A stretch of 33,659 nt of DNA from assembly GCA_028713415.1 (NCBI GenBank), contig JAQTOI010000010.1, positions 1 to 33,659 on the forward strand, written 5' to 3'. Shown piece after piece: positions 30,416 through 33,659 of the stretch. Source of the DNA: Candidatus Omnitrophota bacterium. Lineage in GTDB: Bacteria; Omnitrophota; Gorgyraeia; Duberdicusellales; 4484-171. The notes under the pieces are model-generated. The model was not told the DNA's origin, did no database searches, and saw nothing but the letters and a program-made list of their open reading frames with translations. Made by a program: the position numbers and the translations under genes. The first letter of the stretch is position 1. Every line of letters begins with the position of its first letter.

Positions 30416-31244
30416 TAAGAAGATCAGCTTGGTTGCCTGTCGCAAGCTAAAAGGTTTGTTACGGGAATTAGACCTCCATACCGTATGCGAAGAATCGCTT
30501 TGCCCTAACATTTCCGAGTGTTTTCATGCAAAAGTTGCGACTTTTATGATATTGGGAGATATTTGCACAAGAAACTGCCGTTTTTGCAATCTGGCGACAG
30601 GGGCTCCCGCGAGCGTTGATTACAAAGAACCACAAAGGCTGCGGTTGGCAGTGGAAAAGCTGTCTTTACGCTATGTCGTGCTTACTTCTCCTACCAGGGA
30701 TGATTTGGAGGACGGCGGAGCGGGTATTTTCTGTGCATGCGTTCAGGAGATTAAAAAACTCTCTTTTTCGCCAAGAGTAGAAATACTTATTCCCGATTTT
30801 ATGGGTAAACGCAAAAGCATAGAAAAAGTGGCGCATTCAGGAGCTGAGGTAATTGCGCATAACCTGGAAACAGTACCTTCCCTATATATAAAGGTAAGGC
30901 AGCAAGCTTTATATAAGCGTTCTCTTGAGGTTTTGAAGCTCTTAAAAGCTGAAAACCCCAGTATTATCACCAAAAGCGGCCTTATGCTTGGCTTAGGAGA
31001 AGGTCAGGATGAGGTTTTTGAAGTATTCGCTGATTTACGCAAGGTATCCTGCGATTTCCTGACCCTTGGGCAATACCTTCCGCCCTCAAGCAGCCATTTT
31101 CCGCTGAAAGAATATATTTTGCCGGAGAAGTTCGCCTTTTTAGAAAAAAAAGCCTTGGAATACGGCTTTAAAGCCGTAAAAAGTTCACCCTACACACGCT
31201 CCTCTTATTTTGCTTCCGCATTATTTGAAAATTCAGCCGTTTAA
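30393..31244 (+). CDS. lipA: Lipoyl synthase (radical SAM)
   Basis: LipA inserts two sulfur atoms into the octanoyl chain on GcvH. The auxiliary cluster motif is C32/C37/C43 (C-x4-C-x5-C), and the radical-SAM cluster is C58/C62/C65 in CTRNCRFC. The C-terminal RSSY that holds the auxiliary cluster is present in TRSSYFA. ATFMILGDICTRNCRFCNLATG and the C-terminal GQYLPPSSSHFPLKEYILPEKF are typical. At 283 residues the length is normal. It overlaps lipM by 23 bases and closes the gcv-lip cluster. Confidence 0.96.
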   Translation: MKKPLWLNKKISLVACRKLKGLLRELDLHTVCEESLCPNISECFHAKVATFMILGDICTRNCRFCNLATGAPASVDYKEPQRLRLAVEKLSLRYVVLTSPTRDDLEDGGAGIFCACVQEIKKLSFSPRVEILIPDFMGKRKSIEKVAHSGAEVIAHNLETVPSLYIKVRQQALYKRSLEVLKLLKAENPSIITKSGLMLGLGEGQDEVFEVFADLRKVSCDFLTLGQYLPPSSSHFPLKEYILPEKFAFLEKKALEYGFKAVKSSPYTRSSYFASALFENSAV

Positions 31245-31403
31245 GCTAAATCCTGATTCTATTAACAAGAAACAATTCTACGGTAATCCACCTATTTTAT
31301 GAAAAATTATGCTTTTTATGCTTATTTTATACACAACATATAGTAGTATGATAAAAACGATACAATATATTGAAAGATTATGACAAATTATAGTAAATTA
31401 TTC

Positions 31404-31432
31404 TTGACGCGGGATAATAATGATATTTAAAT
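31404..31432 (+). promoter_or_regulatory. Possible promoter for the pilus cluster
   Basis: TTGACG at 31404-31409 is a 5-of-6 match to a -35 box, and TTAAAT at 31427-31432 is a 4-of-6 match to a -10 box at 17-base spacing. The 218-base gap before it is very AT-rich with repeated AAATTAT and TATAGTA motifs but no clear palindrome that I can defend. Confidence 0.45.
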
Positions 31433-31462
31433 AGAGATACAATCATTTCTCAAAAGGCAAAA

Positions 31463-31657
31463 ATGAAGCGTCAAAGAATACCAAGATTAATGAGCGTGGA
31501 TGAGTTAGCTGAATATCTGGGGCTGCAGAAGCAGACCATTTACAATTGGCTTACCAAGAAAAAGATTTCAGGATTGAAAATCGGCAAAGTCTGGCGGTTT
31601 GACCGAAAATATATTGATGAATGGCTGAAAAAATGCACTAAGGTTAACAATGGCTAA
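31463..31657 (+). CDS. Excisionase-type helix-turn-helix protein
   Basis: The 64 residues form a MerR-like helix-turn-helix of the excisionase/HTH_17 type: MSVDELAEYLGLQKQTIYNWLTKKKISGLKIGKVWRF contains the recognition helix region YLGLQKQTIYNWLT and the wing GKVWRF. Such proteins occur in phages and integrative elements as excisionases, but chromosomal copies also serve as small DNA-binding regulators. No integrase, att site or phage gene is nearby, so the regulatory role is more likely. Its end overlaps the pilM-like gene by 8 bases (ATGGCTAA), so the two are translationally coupled; it may regulate the pilus genes. Confidence 0.8.
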   Translation: MKRQRIPRLMSVDELAEYLGLQKQTIYNWLTKKKISGLKIGKVWRFDRKYIDEWLKKCTKVNNG

Positions 31658-33128
31658 AAGAAACGTCGGTTTATATCTTGGGGTAAATTCGGTAGCAGGC
31701 GTAGTTGTTGAGAATAGAAGAATCGTATCTTACGCCAAATTCGATTTATCTGCGGTGGAGGAAGAGGCCAAAATTGAACGCCTAAGCGAAGATATACGCC
31801 TAGAAGCGTTAATTAACAAAACATTACGTGATATCGGCGCGACTGAAAAGAACGTTTATGTATCTCTGGCAGATAAAGATTTTATTTTCAGGTTCCTTGA
31901 TATGCCGCTCATGAAAAAGAAAGAGATAGAAGTTTCTTTGATGTATGAGGTGGTAAAGTATATACCTTTTAAGATGGAGGAACTGCGCTGGGGCTACGGC
32001 TATACTACTTTTGCCAGGGATAAAAAGATTAACCTTTCTTTCGTAGGCATAAAAGACAGCAATCTTACTAAAATTAAAGATATTTTAAGCCGTCTTGGAT
32101 TGAATCCTGTGGCGATTGAGCCTTCTTCGTTATCTCTTATAAGAGTATTAAAATCATTGAAAAAGCATGCTGTCGTTAAGAATTTCGCCCTTCTGGACTA
32201 CACAGATTCTGAAGCATACCTTACGTTATTCTATCATAATCTACCGATATTTAACCGTTACCTGGTTATACCCAAAAAAGACGGGACAATCGATTTTGAT
32301 AAATTTATCGATTCCGTGAGGCTTTCTTTCCAATATTTTAAGCGCGAATTCGATTTTTATGATTTAGAGAAATTTATCATCATGGGCGCTTCCGGCGCAG
32401 AGAACCTCGTTTCATTTTTTAAAGAAGAATTGCAAACGACGGCCGATATTATTCTGCCTTCCGATGTAACCGGCAAGCCCGACGGCGAAGTAGAACACGT
32501 AAAAGCTCTGGGCGTATCGGGTATTGACTATTACCCTTATCAATTTAAGCCCATTCTAACCAAAAAGGAAGAATTGGGCGAAAGGCCGCAAGCGCCGGCA
32601 ATAACCCCCTTAAATATCGGGTTATTACTTGTACTCGTAGGCATAGGGTTGTTAACTGCTTTTATTTTTGCCATTTTTACCGGCAACAGCACATCTACCG
32701 AAAAGGCGCTTCTGGATAGGGAGGAAGCAGCCGTTTCAATACCGAACCAGCTCAAAGGTTTAGCCTGGGATACAATAGAAACAACGGTTAAGGATAAAGA
32801 GGATAAGTCGGCAGCCCTTGCTAAGCTAGAAGCTTCGCTTTCAAGATGTCAACCCACCCTGGAACGCATAGCTGCCTTGCTTCCGCAGGGTTTTTGGTTG
32901 GAAAGCCTTGAGTTTAATCCGGCCGCAATAGGATATAATGTGGATATTAGAGGCTACGCTTTCCTTTCCGACGCCAATAAGGAAAGTTTAGCGCTTGATG
33001 GATTAATTGCCAGTTTAAAAAAAGAACCGGCAATAAAAAGTGCATATCGCAATATTGACTTGACTTCTTCCGAGAAAAGGGAAATCAGAAAATATCAGGT
33101 AACGTCTTTCAGCATAAGAATGGAGTGA
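31650..33128 (+). CDS. PilM-PilN fusion, GspL-like inner-membrane platform protein
   Basis: This 492-residue protein joins two components normally encoded separately. Residues 1-290 match PilM, the actin-fold cytoplasmic clamp (NVGLYLGVNSVAGVVVENR at the start, RFLDMPLMKKKEIEVSLMYE and VKYIPFKMEELRWGY). After a linker, residues 322-344 form one transmembrane segment. The periplasmic part then carries PilN-like features: IAALLPQGFWLESLEF and the C-terminal ferredoxin-like fold with VDIRGYAFLSDANKESLALDGL. The order cytoplasmic actin fold, membrane span, periplasmic domain is the layout of GspL in type II secretion. The gene is coupled to the HTH gene upstream, and the PilO-like gene follows one base after its stop. 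Confidence 0.8.
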   Translation: MAKRNVGLYLGVNSVAGVVVENRRIVSYAKFDLSAVEEEAKIERLSEDIRLEALINKTLRDIGATEKNVYVSLADKDFIFRFLDMPLMKKKEIEVSLMYEVVKYIPFKMEELRWGYGYTTFARDKKINLSFVGIKDSNLTKIKDILSRLGLNPVAIEPSSLSLIRVLKSLKKHAVVKNFALLDYTDSEAYLTLFYHNLPIFNRYLVIPKKDGTIDFDKFIDSVRLSFQYFKREFDFYDLEKFIIMGASGAENLVSFFKEELQTTADIILPSDVTGKPDGEVEHVKALGVSGIDYYPYQFKPILTKKEELGERPQAPAITPLNIGLLLVLVGIGLLTAFIFAIFTGNSTSTEKALLDREEAAVSIPNQLKGLAWDTIETTVKDKEDKSAALAKLEASLSRCQPTLERIAALLPQGFWLESLEFNPAAIGYNVDIRGYAFLSDANKESLALDGLIASLKKEPAIKSAYRNIDLTSSEKREIRKYQVTSFSIRME

Positions 33129-33129
33129 T

Positions 33130-33615
33130 ATGGGGAGTTTAGGAAAATATAAAAATCTTATTATTACGATAGTGGTGATAGCCTTATTTGCCTGGGTTAT
33201 GAAGGGCCTGTACGCTGATTATATTTCAAAGAAAGCGGTCTTAGAGGAAAAAAGAGCGCAAATAGCAAAAGAAAAAGAGTTAATAGTCCGTTGGGGAGCA
33301 GCTACTGATGCCTATAATAAAGCCGCACAAAAGTTTTTCCAGAAAGACCCCGCCATATTTAAACGATTTGTGGAAGATAGCGCGCAAAATAATAATATCG
33401 TTATCAGTTCTTTAAGCACCTCCAGAAGCGATGAGGGCATATTTGTTAATGTGAGATTGAATTTAAAAGCCAGGTCTTCTTATAGAGGGTTGCTTAAATT
33501 TGTTAAAGAGCTTGAAAGTAAAAACGTAAGCATAGAACGCATATCCATACATAAAGCTCAAGGTTCGAGCATAGATGAAGATATTGTAGTTAAGGCGTAT
33601 GTGCTCAAGGAATAA
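33130..33615 (+). CDS. PilO/GspM-like inner-membrane protein
   Basis: This is a 161-residue bitopic protein: a short cytoplasmic N terminus, a membrane span at residues 9-28 (NLIITIVVIALFAWVMKGLY), a coiled-coil-prone stretch and a C-terminal ferredoxin-like domain with FVNVRLNLKARSSYRGLLKFVKELE near residues 101-125. PilO partners PilN in the periplasmic platform of type IV pili and related secretion systems. It overlaps nothing but starts two bases after the PilM-PilN stop. Because the sequence similarity among PilO family members is low, the call rests largely on topology and context. Confidence 0.7.
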   Translation: MGSLGKYKNLIITIVVIALFAWVMKGLYADYISKKAVLEEKRAQIAKEKELIVRWGAATDAYNKAAQKFFQKDPAIFKRFVEDSAQNNNIVISSLSTSRSDEGIFVNVRLNLKARSSYRGLLKFVKELESKNVSIERISIHKAQGSSIDEDIVVKAYVLKE

Positions 33616-33616
33616 A

Positions 33617-33659
33617 ATGAAGTTATATACCCTTATATTTTGTTTATTATTCTCTCTAA
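33617..33659 (+). CDS. Start of a secreted protein gene, cut off by the window end
   Basis: Only 14 codons are visible: MKLYTLIFCLLFSL, clearly a signal peptide or membrane anchor. The ATG lies one base after the PilO stop with AAGGA a few bases upstream. By position it is probably a further pilus or secretion-platform component such as a PilP-type lipoprotein or secretin, but nothing in the sequence proves this. Confidence 0.5.
   Translation, partial: MKLYTLIFCLLFSL

Noticed and set aside
31463-31657. Prophage or integrative element marked by an excisionase
   Set aside because: No integrase, phage structural gene or direct-repeat attachment pair is visible nearby; the gene overlaps a pilus gene.

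Overview
The window is a densely packed bacterial chromosome segment. Every gene I can support lies on the plus strand, gaps are short and several genes overlap. The mix of genes suggests an uncultured, probably anaerobic diderm such as a member of Omnitrophota. It includes AddAB-type nuclease/helicases, a two-subunit glycine decarboxylase with its own lipoylation genes, a pilus assembly cluster with a PilM-PilN fusion, DUF362-ferredoxin, GxxExxY and FecR proteins. That placement is a judgement from gene content only; there is no rRNA or tRNA gene here to confirm it.

Layout. 0.3-3.7 kb holds a PHP phosphoesterase, ribD, a nitroreductase and mazG. 3.7-11.3 kb holds a structured leader, a PilZ protein, a DUF362-ferredoxin protein and the addA/addB pair. 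11.4-13.4 kb holds a second, larger structured leader, a lone cyclic-nucleotide-binding domain, a macrodomain protein and a secreted FecR-domain protein. 13.4-18.6 kb holds a SIMPL protein, a hairpin-rich spacer, a small membrane protein, dinB with an in-frame palindromic insert, a pyruvate kinase without its C domain, a SAM hydroxide adenosyltransferase family protein and a TtcA-like tRNA thiolase. 18.6-22.1 kb holds a GxxExxY gene boxed in by inverted repeats, then coaB, coaC, rmuC, yggU and pgeF. 22.5-25.0 kb is an MgtA-type ATPase. 25.1-31.2 kb is gcvT-gcvH-gcvPA-gcvPB-lipM-lipA, which together make and lipoylate most of the glycine cleavage system (the L protein is absent). 31.4 kb to the end starts a type IV pilus / type II secretion-like cluster: an excisionase-type HTH, PilM-PilN, PilO and the first codons of a secreted protein.

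The most unusual content is not in the ordinary genes. First, at least six imperfect inverted repeats sit between genes (126-248, 1131-1230, around the GxxExxY gene at 18573-19008, 22201-22292, 26202-26299, 26702-26783). Each arm is built from two to four copies of a short unit of about 9-12 bases, and most elements end 1-40 bases before the next start codon. One element contains a gene, GxxExxY, whose protein carries a RecB-like nuclease signature (D76, E86-x-K88, Q101xxxY105) and whose start and stop codons lie inside the two arms. This looks like a candidate autonomous member of a repeat family, with the empty hairpins as non-autonomous relatives. Second, dense sets of perfect hairpins occur in the leaders of the PilZ and cyclic-nucleotide-domain genes and in the 14.2-14.4 kb spacer, and a similar palindromic segment has entered dinB in frame. 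These could be structured RNAs or a second palindromic element family.
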